Assembly: GCF_019890675.1 (NCBI RefSeq)
Contig: NZ_JAIOAA010000028.1
Span: 1 to 49,385 of the forward strand
Direction: 5' to 3'
Source: Micromonospora sp. PLK6-60
GTDB taxonomy: Bacteria; Actinomycetota; Actinomycetes; Mycobacteriales; Micromonosporaceae
DNA length: 49,385 nucleotides
In this document: positions 16,008-24,392 of the stretch, one piece after another
How positions within the stretch are numbered: the first letter of the stretch is position 1
Layout of the letters: the number at the start of each line of letters is the position of its first letter
Translations under genes and position numbers: made by a program
Notes under the pieces: model-generated
Told to the model about the DNA's origin: nothing
Databases searched by the model: none
The model's input: only the letters and a program-made list of their open reading frames with translations

Positions 16008-17798
16008 TCACTGGCGGTGGTCCACCAGGTCGATGAGCTGGCGTACCACGGTGTCCGGCTCGACCGTCCGGTCGAAGACCGCCACCAGCATGGTCTCCAG
16101 GTCGGGGTAGCCCAGCTCCTCGGAGAGCCGCAGCAGCGGCAGGTCGCTGGCCAGCCCCCGGTCGTGCTTGCGCAGCGCCAGCCCGATGGTGGCCCGGCCG
16201 AGGCGTACCTTGTCGGCGATGGAGATGCCGGGCTCGGTGTGCTCGGCGAACCAGCGGTTGATCTGCATCTGGGCGTGCGGGGACTTGACGAAGCCCAGCC
16301 ACTCGCGGCGCGGGCCCCGGGGCGCGGCGTCGGCCTCGAAGCCGCTCTCCGCGTCGCTCTCGGTGAAGATCTCCACCACGTCGCCCTCCTCCAGTTCCGA
16401 GGAGAGCGGGGCGAGCCGGCCGTTGATCCGGGCGGCCAGGCAGTGGTCACCGCGCTCGGTGCCCAGCTCGTACGCCAGGTCGACCGGGCTGGCGCCGGCC
16501 GGGAGCACCACCTGCCGGCCGTCCGCCACCACCTGGATCTGCGCCTCGGCCAGGTCGCAGCGCAGCGACTCCATGAACTGGGTCGGGTCGACCGTCTCCT
16601 GCTCCCAGTCCAGCACCCGGCGCAGCCAGGCCAGCTCGTCGGCCCGGTCCGCGGCGCGCCCGGCCGCCCGCGGAAAGCGGTAGTGGGCGGCGACGCCGTA
16701 CTCGGCGGACCGGTGCATCTCGTCGGTGCGGATCAGCACCTCGACGGTGCGGTCCTGCGGGCCGCGGACGCTGGTGTGCAGCGACCGGTAGAGGTTGTTC
16801 TTGGGGGAGGCGATGAAGTCCTTGAACCGGCCGGGGACCGGACGCCACAGCCCGTGCACCGCGCCGAGCGCGGCGTAGCAGTCGGTGGCCGGGCCGTCCA
16901 CCACGATCACGATGCGGGGCAGATCGTACGGGGCGGTGTGGTCGCCCGCGACGGTGTCCTTCCAGATCGAGTAGAGGTGCCGGGGCCGGGGCGCGACCTC
17001 CGCGTCGACCCGGCTGCGGCGCAGCGCCACCCTGGCTCGGGCCACCACGTCGTCGAGGTAGCCGTCCCAGCCGGGCCGGTCGTGCACGAACCGGGCGAGC
17101 CGGGCGTGCTCGTCCGGCTCCAGGTGCAGCAGCACCACGTCGTCCAGCTCGCGCTTGAGGGTCTGGATGCCGAGCCGGTCGCAGAGCGGGACCAGCACCT
17201 CCTGGGTCTTGCGGGCGATCCGCTCCCGGGAGGCGGCGGAGCGGACGCCGAGGGTACGCATGTTGTGCAGCCGGTCGGCCAGCTTGATGATCAGCACCCG
17301 GACGTCCTTGCCGGCCGCGACGATCATCTTGCGGACCGTCTCCGCCTCGGCGGCCTTGCCGTAGAACGCCTTGTCGAACTTGGTCACCCCGTCGACCAGG
17401 TGGGCGACCTCCGGCCCGAAGTCCTCGGCCAGCGCCTGCAACGTGTAGCGGGTGTCCTCGACCGTGTCGTGCAGCAGCGCCGCGACCAGGGTGGTGGTGT
17501 CCATGCCCAGCTCGGCGCAGATCTCGGCGACCGCGAGCGGGTGGGTGATGTACGGCTCGCCGCTCTTGCGGAACTGGCCGCGGTGCATGTTGTCGGCGAT
17601 CGTGTATGCCCGGCGCAGCACCGAGGCGTCGGCGTTGGCGTGGATGCCGCGGTGGGTGCGGACCAGGTGGGCGACCGGGTCGTTGTCGGTGGTCGGCCAG
17701 GTCAGCAGCGAGCGCAGTCGGCGGGCCAGCGGCAGCTCGCCCGGCTGGGTCGGTAGGGCGCCCCCCAGGGCGGCGCCGCGTCCGGCGTCGACGTCCAC
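16008..17798 (-). CDS. RelA/SpoT homologue, HD plus synthetase plus TGS, no ACT domain
   Basis: (p)ppGpp-metabolising RSH protein, about 596 aa. The HD hydrolase motifs are intact (SGEPYITHP, LLHDTVEDT, KLADRLHNMRTL). The synthetase domain keeps GRFKDFIASPK, SLHTSV, and VEVLIRT with its Glu. It differs from consensus in PRHLYSIWKD (usually RPKxxYSIxxKM) and DLPRIVIVVD, where the usual Arg is Val. A TGS domain follows, but the protein stops soon after a helical stretch; the C-terminal ACT domain of long RSH enzymes is missing. I chose the GTG at 17798 for its GGAGGAGG site; a TTG at 17846 is also in frame. It could be the second RSH of the cell (RshA-like), mainly a hydrolase. Confidence 0.85.
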   Translation of the reverse strand: MDVDAGRGAALGGALPTQPGELPLARRLRSLLTWPTTDNDPVAHLVRTHRGIHANADASVLRRAYTIADNMHRGQFRKSGEPYITHPLAVAEICAELGMDTTTLVAALLHDTVEDTRYTLQALAEDFGPEVAHLVDGVTKFDKAFYGKAAEAETVRKMIVAAGKDVRVLIIKLADRLHNMRTLGVRSAASRERIARKTQEVLVPLCDRLGIQTLKRELDDVVLLHLEPDEHARLARFVHDRPGWDGYLDDVVARARVALRRSRVDAEVAPRPRHLYSIWKDTVAGDHTAPYDLPRIVIVVDGPATDCYAALGAVHGLWRPVPGRFKDFIASPKNNLYRSLHTSVRGPQDRTVEVLIRTDEMHRSAEYGVAAHYRFPRAAGRAADRADELAWLRRVLDWEQETVDPTQFMESLRCDLAEAQIQVVADGRQVVLPAGASPVDLAYELGTERGDHCLAARINGRLAPLSSELEEGDVVEIFTESDAESGFEADAAPRGPRREWLGFVKSPHAQMQINRWFAEHTEPGISIADKVRLGRATIGLALRKHDRGLASDLPLLRLSEELGYPDLETMLVAVFDRTVEPDTVVRQLIDLVDHRQ

Positions 17799-17928
17799 CT
17801 GGGACACCTCCTCCACCCCGGGCTCCACGGCCGCCGAAATCGGCAACCGGAAGCAGGCCCACGAATCGGGCAGGACTGCACTCCTCTAACAGAGTAAGTG
17901 AGTCGAGGTGGTCCGATCGGTCACTTGC

Positions 17929-19773
17929 TCATGAGCGTTCGGTCGAGAGTTGGGCGGACGAGGCGTTCTCCGCCTTGTGCAGCAGGTCACGGAAGCGGGC
18001 CGCACCGGCGATCGGAGAGGACCATCCGGAGGACATCTCCACCAGCCGGGTCTCCGGGCGCTCCAACCAGGACAGGATCCGCTCGGTCTCCTCGGCCGTG
18101 GCCCGCGGCACCGGCCCGTGCCCCGGCAGCACCGTCTCGGCGGTGGCCCGGATCGCCTGGATGGTCGGTCGCGGATGGACGCCGGGCGGGGAGACGCCCG
18201 CGCCGGCCAGCCGGCCGTGCCGCACCAGGGCCAGCTCCCAGCCGCCGTGCGGGGCCCGGCGGGCGGCCGCCAGCTCGGCGATGCCGGTCAGCCCGGCCAG
18301 CCGCTGCATGCGTACGGTGGCCCGGAGCACCGCCACCAGCCGGGTGCGCACCACCGCCGCCTCCTCGTAGCGCTGCCCGGCGGAGAGCGCGTCGATCCGG
18401 GCCAGCAGCGCGTCCACCACCGGTTGCGGGTCGCTCGCGGTGGCGGTGCGGAACGGGGCCGCCGCGGCCTCGTCGTACTCCTCCGGGGAGATCCGGTGCT
18501 CGCAGGGCGCGGGGCAGCGACCCAGCTCGGCCAGCGCGCAGGCCGGCGCGGTGGTGCGCCGGGAGAGCTTCTGCGTGCACTGGCGCAGCGGCACCGCGTC
18601 GTGGAACCCGGCGGCGGCCAGCTCGGCGGCCTGCTTGGAGCGGAACGGCCCCAGGTATGCCGCGTCGGTGGGGGAGAGGCTGCGCACCACCGACAGCCGG
18701 GGGTACGCCTCGTCGGTGAGCTTCAGCCAGACCATCCGCTCCGGGAACTTCGACCGGCGGTTGTAGGGCGGCGCGTGCGCCGCGATCAGCCGCAGCTCGC
18801 GGACCTCCGCCTCCAGCGAGTGGGCGCACTCGACCGCCTCGACCCGCTCGGCGGCGGCGAGCATCTCGGATATCCGGGCCCGCTTCTCCCCGGCGGTGAA
18901 GTAGCTGCGCACCCGGGTGGCGATGTCGCCGGAGGTGCCGACGTAGAGCGGGCGGTCGTCGGCGGCCCGGAAGATGTAGACCCCGGGCACCTTCGGCAGC
19001 CCCTCGGCCAGGTGCCGCTTGCGGCGCTGGGTCGGGGTGACCGCCCGGGCGAACTCGATCGCCTCGCCGATCGTGTGCACCCGGTGCCCGCCGAGCCGGC
19101 CGATCAGCCCGTGCAGCACGTCCACGGTGGCCTTGGCGTCGTCCAGCGCCCGGTGGGTCGGCTGGGTGGCGGTGCGGAAGTAGGCCGCCAGGGTGCCCAG
19201 CTTGCGGTTGGGCACCTCGTCGCGCAGCAGCGCCCGGCGGGCCAGCGCCGCGGTGTCCAGCACCCGGGGGTTGGGCCACCGGTAGCCGTGCTTCGCGCAG
19301 GCCGCCTTGAGGAAGCCCACGTCGTACGGGGCGTTGTGGGCGACCAGCACCGCGTCGGAGAGGAACTCCAGGAAGCTCGGCAGCACCTCCTCGATCGGCG
19401 GCGCGGGCAGCAGCATGGCCTGGGTGATCCCGGTCAGCACGGTGATGAACGGCGGAATCGGGACGCCCGGGTTGACCAGGGTGCCGAGCACCCCCAACTG
19501 CTCGCCGCCGCGCACCTTCACCGCGCCGATCTCGGTGATCCCGCCACCGTCCGGCGCGCCGCCGGTGGTCTCCAGGTCGACCACCACGAAGGTGGTCGCG
19601 TGCAACGGCAGCGCCGGGTCCACCCCGTTCACCGTCGGGTCCAGGCCGGCCAGCGCCGCCTGGACGTACTCCTGTCCCGCCACGGCCGGCACCGTAACGC
19701 CCCGGTCCGACACTCCCGTCCCAACGGCCTCAGGCGTCACCACCGGTCTAGGATGAGAGATCGGCTCACTCAC
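17929..19773 (-). CDS. DEDDh exonuclease fused to UvrC-like GIY-YIG domain
   Basis: A ~614-aa two-part nuclease. The N-terminal DnaQ-like domain has ExoI VVVDLETTGG (about residue 60), ExoII NAPYDVGFL and ExoIII HRALDDAKATVDV, the DEDDh pattern of DNA polymerase III epsilon. A GIY-YIG domain follows (GVYIFRAADDRPLYVGTSG), then a cysteine-bearing UvrC-like stretch (QCTQKLS, RCPAPCEH) and a UVR-like helical pair (QRYEEAAVVRTRL). It lacks the UvrC C-terminal RNase H-like nuclease and HhH. This architecture matches Rv2191 and suggests DNA repair or end trimming. The start is uncertain: GTG at 19773, 19713 or 19692. Confidence 0.88.
   Translation of the reverse strand: MSEPISHPRPVVTPEAVGTGVSDRGVTVPAVAGQEYVQAALAGLDPTVNGVDPALPLHATTFVVVDLETTGGAPDGGGITEIGAVKVRGGEQLGVLGTLVNPGVPIPPFITVLTGITQAMLLPAPPIEEVLPSFLEFLSDAVLVAHNAPYDVGFLKAACAKHGYRWPNPRVLDTAALARRALLRDEVPNRKLGTLAAYFRTATQPTHRALDDAKATVDVLHGLIGRLGGHRVHTIGEAIEFARAVTPTQRRKRHLAEGLPKVPGVYIFRAADDRPLYVGTSGDIATRVRSYFTAGEKRARISEMLAAAERVEAVECAHSLEAEVRELRLIAAHAPPYNRRSKFPERMVWLKLTDEAYPRLSVVRSLSPTDAAYLGPFRSKQAAELAAAGFHDAVPLRQCTQKLSRRTTAPACALAELGRCPAPCEHRISPEEYDEAAAAPFRTATASDPQPVVDALLARIDALSAGQRYEEAAVVRTRLVAVLRATVRMQRLAGLTGIAELAAARRAPHGGWELALVRHGRLAGAGVSPPGVHPRPTIQAIRATAETVLPGHGPVPRATAEETERILSWLERPETRLVEMSSGWSSPIAGAARFRDLLHKAENASSAQLSTERS
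19749..19754 (+). promoter_or_regulatory. Candidate -10 hexamer (TAGGAT) for the NYN gene
   Basis: TAGGAT matches TANNNT and lies 56 nt upstream of the ATG at 19811, overlapping the 5' part of the divergent nuclease gene. GGGAG precedes the ATG. Confidence 0.35.
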
Positions 19774-19810
19774 CAGGCGGTGGGCCCGCCCGCGGTGGGA
19801 GACTTGCCAC

Positions 19811-21214
19811 ATGCCCCTCACCGACCCGCACGACGATCGACTCCCCGTGGAGGAGTCGGCCGTCGCCGTGCCGGGTGCCGGTGAGGACTCCGGGCCGGCC
19901 GAGCCGGAGCCGGTCCTGCCCGAGCCGGTCCGGCAGCGGATCGTGACGCTCACCGCGACGGTGCTGCCCGGGCTGCCCGTGGACGAGGTGCCGGTGCCGC
20001 TGCGCCGGGTGGCGAAGTTCGCCCCCAACCGGCGTGCCCGGCTGGGCGCGCCGATGATCGCCGCGCAGCTCACCGCCGACCCGCTGTTCCGCCAGCGGGT
20101 CACCGCCCGGGTGCTGGCCGACGCGGGCGACCTGGGCGCCGCCGTGGTCGAGGGCACCGCGCCCGCCGCCGCCGACCCGGTCGAGGTGGCCGCCCTGGCC
20201 TACCTGGCCCGGCCCCGGGGCTGGCGGGACCTGATCGAGGCCAGCGGCGCCGCGGTGCGCGCCGAGGCGGACAGCGCGGTCGTCGCCGAGCTGGTCCGGG
20301 AGGCCGAGCAGCGGGCCACCCGCGCCGAGCACGATCGGGCGGTGGCCCGGGTCGAGGCGGAGAAGCTCCGCGACGAGCTGGCCCGGGTCCGCGAGGAGTT
20401 GGGGCAGCTGCGCGAGGAGTCCCGGCAGGTCGCCCGTACCCTGCGCGAGATCCAGGCCCGGGAGCGCAAGGCCGGCGAGCTGCTGGCCACCGAGCGGGGC
20501 CGGGCCGCGCGGGCGGCGGCCGACGCCGACGCGGAGCTGCGCCGGGTCCGGACCCGGCTGGCCGAGGCGGAGGCGGCGGCGGGGGTGGCCCGGGCCAGCG
20601 CCAAGGAGGCCCGTTCGGTCGACGAGGCGAAGCTGTGGCTGCTGCTGGAGACCATCGGGCAGGCGGCGGTCGGGCTGCGCCGGGAGTTGGCGCTGGACCC
20701 GGTCGACCGGATGCCGGCGGATTTCGTCGCCGACGCGTTCGCCGACAGCGCGGCCGGGACGACCGGGGCGACCGGCCCCGCCACCCGCGCCCGGGACACC
20801 GACGACCCGGCCCGGCTGGACCAGTTGCTCGCGCTGCCGAAGGCCCACCTGGTGGTGGACGGCTACAACGTCACCAAGCGCGGGTTCGGTGAGATGTCCC
20901 TGGAACAGCAGCGCAAACGCCTGATCGCCGGGCTCGGCGGGATCGCCGCGCAGACCGGCGACGAGGTGACCGTCGTCTTCGACGGCGCCGAGCGGATGCA
21001 CGGGCTGCCGCCGACGCCCCGGGGGGTGCGGGTGCTCTTCTCCCGCAAGGGCGAGACCGCCGACGAGCTGATCCGGCGGCTGGTGCGGGCCGAGCCGGCC
21101 GGCCGCCCGCTGGTGGTGGTCTCCTCCGACCGGGAGGTCGCCGACGGGGTGCGCCGACACGGCGCCTACCCGCTGGGCGCCGACTCACTGTTGCGCCGGC
21201 TGTCCCGCTCCTGA
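19811..21214 (+). CDS. NYN-domain (YacP-type) ribonuclease-like protein with long coiled coil
   Basis: A 467-aa protein. Residues ~1-120 are a helical domain. A long charged coiled coil (about 145-260; Glu/Arg/Ala-rich, e.g. LARVREELGQLREE) follows. The C-terminal NYN domain of YacP type (about 345-467) has its acidic residues in VVDGYNV, VVFDGAE and VVSSDREVAD, the PIN-like metal site. YacP/Rae1 proteins cut mRNA at the ribosome in Firmicutes; here the large coiled coil would add a dimerising or partner-binding arm. It runs divergently from the DEDDh nuclease and has GGGAG before its ATG. Confidence 0.85.
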   Translation: MPLTDPHDDRLPVEESAVAVPGAGEDSGPAEPEPVLPEPVRQRIVTLTATVLPGLPVDEVPVPLRRVAKFAPNRRARLGAPMIAAQLTADPLFRQRVTARVLADAGDLGAAVVEGTAPAAADPVEVAALAYLARPRGWRDLIEASGAAVRAEADSAVVAELVREAEQRATRAEHDRAVARVEAEKLRDELARVREELGQLREESRQVARTLREIQARERKAGELLATERGRAARAAADADAELRRVRTRLAEAEAAAGVARASAKEARSVDEAKLWLLLETIGQAAVGLRRELALDPVDRMPADFVADAFADSAAGTTGATGPATRARDTDDPARLDQLLALPKAHLVVDGYNVTKRGFGEMSLEQQRKRLIAGLGGIAAQTGDEVTVVFDGAERMHGLPPTPRGVRVLFSRKGETADELIRRLVRAEPAGRPLVVVSSDREVADGVRRHGAYPLGADSLLRRLSRS

Positions 21215-21230
21215 CCGGCCGAGGCCGGTC
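21213..21230 (+). terminator. Weak hairpin at the end of the NYN gene
   Basis: A 7-bp stem (GACCGGC/GCCGGTC) with a 4-nt loop overlaps the stop codon. There is no T run, so this is a tentative terminator. Confidence 0.35.
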
Positions 21231-21536
21231 CCTCGGGGTGTCGGCCCCGGGTGGGAAGGGCGTTTTGCCGCGACTGGCGGTATCCCGGGCAGGGGTGGGG
21301 CCGTCTTGCGGCGTGTCGGGGTGTCGGGTCGGGGAGGGTGGCGTTGTCGCGGCTGGCGCTGTCCGGGGGAGTGGCACCGGGTAACGACACCGCCAGGTGC
21401 CGCATGTCGCTGTTGATCACTGGTTGTCCGGTTCTGTCGTACCCGGGGGCTAGTGTCCGACCTGACCGACGGTGGCCGGGTGCTCGCGACGCCCGTCCCG
21501 GCGCCCGCCACCGCCGCACAGCTGTCAGGAGGCAGG
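21231..21536. other. Intergenic stretch with degenerate GTGTCGGG repeats and candidate promoter
   Basis: No gene is supported. Loosely repeated GTGTCGG/CGGGGAG/GGCGCTGTC blocks run from 21236 to 21375. An AT-richer piece with TTGATCACTGG follows at about 21414, then TAGTGT (21451-21456), which fits a -10 for the small Cys-rich gene with a leader of about 75 nt. Confidence 0.4.
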
Positions 21537-21755
21537 ATGCTGATCGACTGCGACGGGTGCGGGATCCGGGGGGCCGGCTGCTCCGGCTGTCTGGTGACCG
21601 CCCTGCTCGACACGGACTCGCCGGCGGCCCGGCTCGACCCCGCCGAACACCACGCCGTCGAGGTCTTCACGCGGGCCGGCTTCGAAGTGGAAGTGCTGGA
21701 GGTTACGACCCGCGCGGCTGGTCGCCGGCCGAGGCGAAGCCGCCGAGTCGCCTGA
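21537..21755 (+). CDS. Small Cys-rich actinobacterial protein, unknown function
   Basis: A 72-aa protein starting MLIDCDGCGIRGAGCSGC, so five cysteines fall within the first 18 residues, suited to a metal or Fe-S site. The middle is acidic, and the C-terminus is very basic (RAAGRRPRRSRRV). A strong ribosome site (AGGAGG) sits 6 nt before the ATG at 21537, which fixes the start; longer in-frame readings from 21453 lack one. I know of no assigned function. The M48 protease unit follows. Confidence 0.7.
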   Translation: MLIDCDGCGIRGAGCSGCLVTALLDTDSPAARLDPAEHHAVEVFTRAGFEVEVLEVTTRAAGRRPRRSRRVA

Positions 21756-21798
21756 GCCGTTCGCCCCGCACCCCCGCCGTGCCGTCCGGCGCGGGCAA

Positions 21799-21804
21799 TA
21801 GGAT
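21799..21804 (+). promoter_or_regulatory. Candidate -10 (TAGGAT) for the M48 protease unit
   Basis: TAGGAT fits TANNNT. A start site near 21811 would give a short leader carrying GGGAGGAG, the ribosome site of the mini-ORF at 21833. Confidence 0.4.
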
Positions 21805-21832
21805 GGGCGCTCTCGGCGGGAGGAGCGGTGAC

Positions 21833-21886
21833 ATGACGGGCGTACGGTGCGCGGCCGGCGCCGCCCGACGTCGGGCGCGCGGATGA
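21833..21886 (+). CDS. 17-aa upstream ORF coupled to the M48 protease gene
   Basis: ATG at 21833 has a strong GGGAGGAG site at good spacing. The ORF encodes MTGVRCAAGAARRRARG and stops at 21884-21886, where its TGA overlaps the M48 ATG (ATGA). The protease ATG has no ribosome site of its own, so ribosomes ending this ORF would restart there. The peptide may act only by being translated, or sense arginine supply since it is Arg-rich at the end (speculative). Confidence 0.4.
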   Translation: MTGVRCAAGAARRRARG

Positions 21887-23142
21887 CCCCGCGCGGCTGG
21901 GCGCTGCTGACCCTCGCCGCCCTGGTCGCCGGGCTGCTGCTCGCCGCGGCCCTGCTGATCCCCTGGGCGCGCCCACCGGCGCCGCGGGCCGACCAGCTCG
22001 CCGCGCTGCGCACGCTCCCCGCCGAGCAGGTGGCCCGGGGCCGCGCCTTCCACGCCGCGCTGCGCCCCGGCGGCTACGGCGCGCTCGCCGTCGGCCTGCT
22101 GGTGGCCCTGGCGCTCGGGCTGACCCCGCTGGGCGCGCGCCTGGTCGAGGCGGCCGGCCGCCCGTTCGGCGACCACTGGGTGGCCCGGGCGGTGCTCGGC
22201 GGGCTGGCCGTGGTGCTCGTCGCCGACCTGCTCACCCTGCCCTTCTCCGCCTGGCGGCAGAGCGTGCTCAGCCGGTACGGGCTGAGCACCCACGGCTGGA
22301 GCGGCTGGGCCGTCGACCTGCTCAAGTCGTACGCGGTCAGCGCGGTCATCGCCGCGGTCGCCCTGCTCGGCTTCTACACCGTGACCCGGCTGGCCCCGCG
22401 CTGGTGGTGGGCGTTCGGCGCGGCCGGCGCGGCCGGCCTGGTGGTGCTGCTCTCCTTCGTGCTGCCGGTGCTGGTGGAGCCGGTGTTCAACCGGTTCACC
22501 CCGATGGAGCCCGGCCCGCTGCGCCAGGAACTGATGAGCATGGCCGCCCGGGACGGGGTGCCGGTCCGCGACGTGCTGGTCGCCGACGCGTCCCGGCGCA
22601 CCCGGGCGGTCAACGCGTACGTCTCCGGGCTCGGGCCGACCCGCCGGGTGGTGGTCTACGACACCCTGCTGCGGGAGGCCACCCCGGCCGAGGTGACAAG
22701 CGTGGTGGCGCACGAGCTGGGCCACGCGAAGGACCGCGACGTGTGGGCCGGCACGCTGCTCGGCGCGCTGGGCGCGGCGGCCGCCGTGGTCGCGCTGTAC
22801 CTGCTCGGCTCCTGGTCGGCACTGCTGCGGCTGGCCGGTGTCGACTCGATCGCCGAGCCGCGCGCGTTCCCCCTGCTGCTGGCCCTGGTCACGGTCGCCG
22901 GGCTGGTCGCCGCGCCGGCCCAGGCGCTGGTGTCCCGGCTGGTCGAGGCGCGGGCCGACGCGCACGCCCTGACGTTGACCGGCGACCCGGCCACCTTCGA
23001 GGCGATGCAGCGCCGACTGGCCGGGGTGAACCTGGCCGATCCCGACCCGCCCCGCTGGGAATACCTGTGGTCGGCCTCGCACCCGTCCACCGTGGAGCGG
23101 ATGGCCGCTGCCCGCGCCTACGCCAGGGAGACCGGCCGATGA
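21883..23142 (+). CDS. M48 (Ste24-type) membrane metalloprotease
   Basis: A 419-aa integral membrane zinc protease of the CAAX prenyl protease/HtpX group. An M48 N-terminal domain with several helices (about residues 1-190) precedes the catalytic domain. The zinc motif HELGH lies near residue 277, with the third ligand Glu in EARAD near 354. Likely role is membrane protein quality control; true prenyl processing is doubtful in bacteria. The ATG at 21883 overlaps the stop of a 17-codon ORF, and the stop overlaps the pimB start (ATGA), so three reading frames are chained. Confidence 0.88.
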   Translation: MTPRGWALLTLAALVAGLLLAAALLIPWARPPAPRADQLAALRTLPAEQVARGRAFHAALRPGGYGALAVGLLVALALGLTPLGARLVEAAGRPFGDHWVARAVLGGLAVVLVADLLTLPFSAWRQSVLSRYGLSTHGWSGWAVDLLKSYAVSAVIAAVALLGFYTVTRLAPRWWWAFGAAGAAGLVVLLSFVLPVLVEPVFNRFTPMEPGPLRQELMSMAARDGVPVRDVLVADASRRTRAVNAYVSGLGPTRRVVVYDTLLREATPAEVTSVVAHELGHAKDRDVWAGTLLGALGAAAAVVALYLLGSWSALLRLAGVDSIAEPRAFPLLLALVTVAGLVAAPAQALVSRLVEARADAHALTLTGDPATFEAMQRRLAGVNLADPDPPRWEYLWSASHPSTVERMAAARAYARETGR

Positions 23143-24263
23143 CCCGGACGTTGCTGATCACCAACGACTTCCCACCCCGCCCCGGGGGGATCCAGTCCTT
23201 CGTGCACAACCTCGCCGTCCGGCAGCCCGCCGGTTCCGTGGTGGTCTACGCCTCGAGCTGGCGCGGGGCGGAGAAGTTCGACGCCGACCAGCCCTTCGAG
23301 GTGGTCCGCGAGCGGACCCGGGTGCTGCTGCCCACCCCGCTGGTGGCCCGGCGGGCGACCGCCCTGGCCCGGTCGTACGGCTGCGACACGGTGTGGTTCG
23401 GGGCCGCCGCTCCGCTGGGGTTGCTCGCGGCCGGGCTGCGGCGCCGGGCCGGGATCGGGCGGGTGGTGGCGCTGACCCACGGGCACGAGGTGGGTTGGGC
23501 GGCGCTGCCCGGCGCCCGCGCCCTGCTGCGCCGCATCGGCCGCGGCGCGGACGTGGTGACCTACCTCGGGGAATACACCCGGGTGCGGCTGGACCGGGCC
23601 CTGCACGGGCTCACCGACCTGCGCCGGCTGGCCCCCGGCGTGGACACCGACACCTACCACCCGTCGGTGGACGGCGAGCCGGTCCGGGTCCGGCTGGGGC
23701 TGGCCGACCGCCCGGTGGTGGTCTGCGTGTCCCGGCTGGTGCCGCGCAAGGGACAGGACATGCTGATCCGGGCGATGCCGGAGATCCGCCGCCGGGTGCC
23801 GGACGCCGCGCTGCTGGTGGTCGGCGGCGGGCCGCACCGGGCGGCGCTGGAGAAGCTGGCCCGGCAGGTGGGTGTCGAGCGGGACGTGGTGTTCACCGGC
23901 TCGGTCCCCACCGCCGAGCTGCCGATGCACTACGCGGCCGGTGACGTCTACGCGATGCCCTGCCGGACCCGCAACCGGGGGCTGGACGTCGAGGGGCTCG
24001 GCATCGTCTACCTGGAGGCGTCCGCCACCGGCCTGCCGGTGGTCGCGGGTGACTCCGGGGGCGCCCCGGACGCGGTCCGCGAGGGCGAGACCGGATACGT
24101 CGTGCGCGGCCGGGACGTCGCCCAGCTCGCCGACCGGGTGGCCACCCTGCTGGCCGACCGCGACCTGGCCCGCCAGCTCGGCGCGGCCGGGCGGGCCTGG
24201 GTCGAGCGGGAGTGGCGCTGGGAGACGCAGGCGCGGCGGATGGCCGACCTGCTCGCCGGGTGA
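23139..24263 (+). CDS. pimB: GT4 mannosyltransferase, PimB type
   Basis: GT-B glycosyltransferase of family GT4, 374 aa. The start LLITNDFPPRPGGIQSF is the typical PimB' N-terminal acceptor loop. The PGVDTDTYHP and SRLVPRKGQDMLI stretches and the C-terminal EGLGIVYLEAS (E-x7-E nucleotide-sugar motif) are all in place. PimB' adds the second mannose to phosphatidylinositol monomannoside from GDP-mannose at the inner membrane face. The mycobacterial orthologue Rv2188c lies in the same neighbourhood. It is co-translated with the M48 protease. Mannosylated PI lipids are plausible in this organism, but a related acceptor cannot be excluded. Confidence 0.85.
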   Translation: MTRTLLITNDFPPRPGGIQSFVHNLAVRQPAGSVVVYASSWRGAEKFDADQPFEVVRERTRVLLPTPLVARRATALARSYGCDTVWFGAAAPLGLLAAGLRRRAGIGRVVALTHGHEVGWAALPGARALLRRIGRGADVVTYLGEYTRVRLDRALHGLTDLRRLAPGVDTDTYHPSVDGEPVRVRLGLADRPVVVCVSRLVPRKGQDMLIRAMPEIRRRVPDAALLVVGGGPHRAALEKLARQVGVERDVVFTGSVPTAELPMHYAAGDVYAMPCRTRNRGLDVEGLGIVYLEASATGLPVVAGDSGGAPDAVREGETGYVVRGRDVAQLADRVATLLADRDLARQLGAAGRAWVEREWRWETQARRMADLLAG

Positions 24264-24282
24264 TTGCCAGGCGCTCTGCGCG

Positions 24283-24359
24283 AAGATCGCGCTCTGCCCG
24301 GGAAGTAGTGGCCTCGGCGCGGAGCTGAGGCCACTACTTCCACGTTCGAGCGCGATCTT
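24283..24359. terminator. Two-tier palindromic terminator between convergent genes
   Basis: An outer perfect 12-bp stem (24283-24294 with 24348-24359) encloses an inner perfect 15-bp stem (24301-24315 with 24327-24341) and an 11-nt loop. It sits between pimB and the convergent MMPL gene. There is no T run. The length and symmetry go beyond an ordinary terminator and suggest a mobile or REP-like origin. Confidence 0.8.
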
Positions 24360-24392
24360 GCAAGCGGCCACCCGGCGTGGCACCGGGATGGG

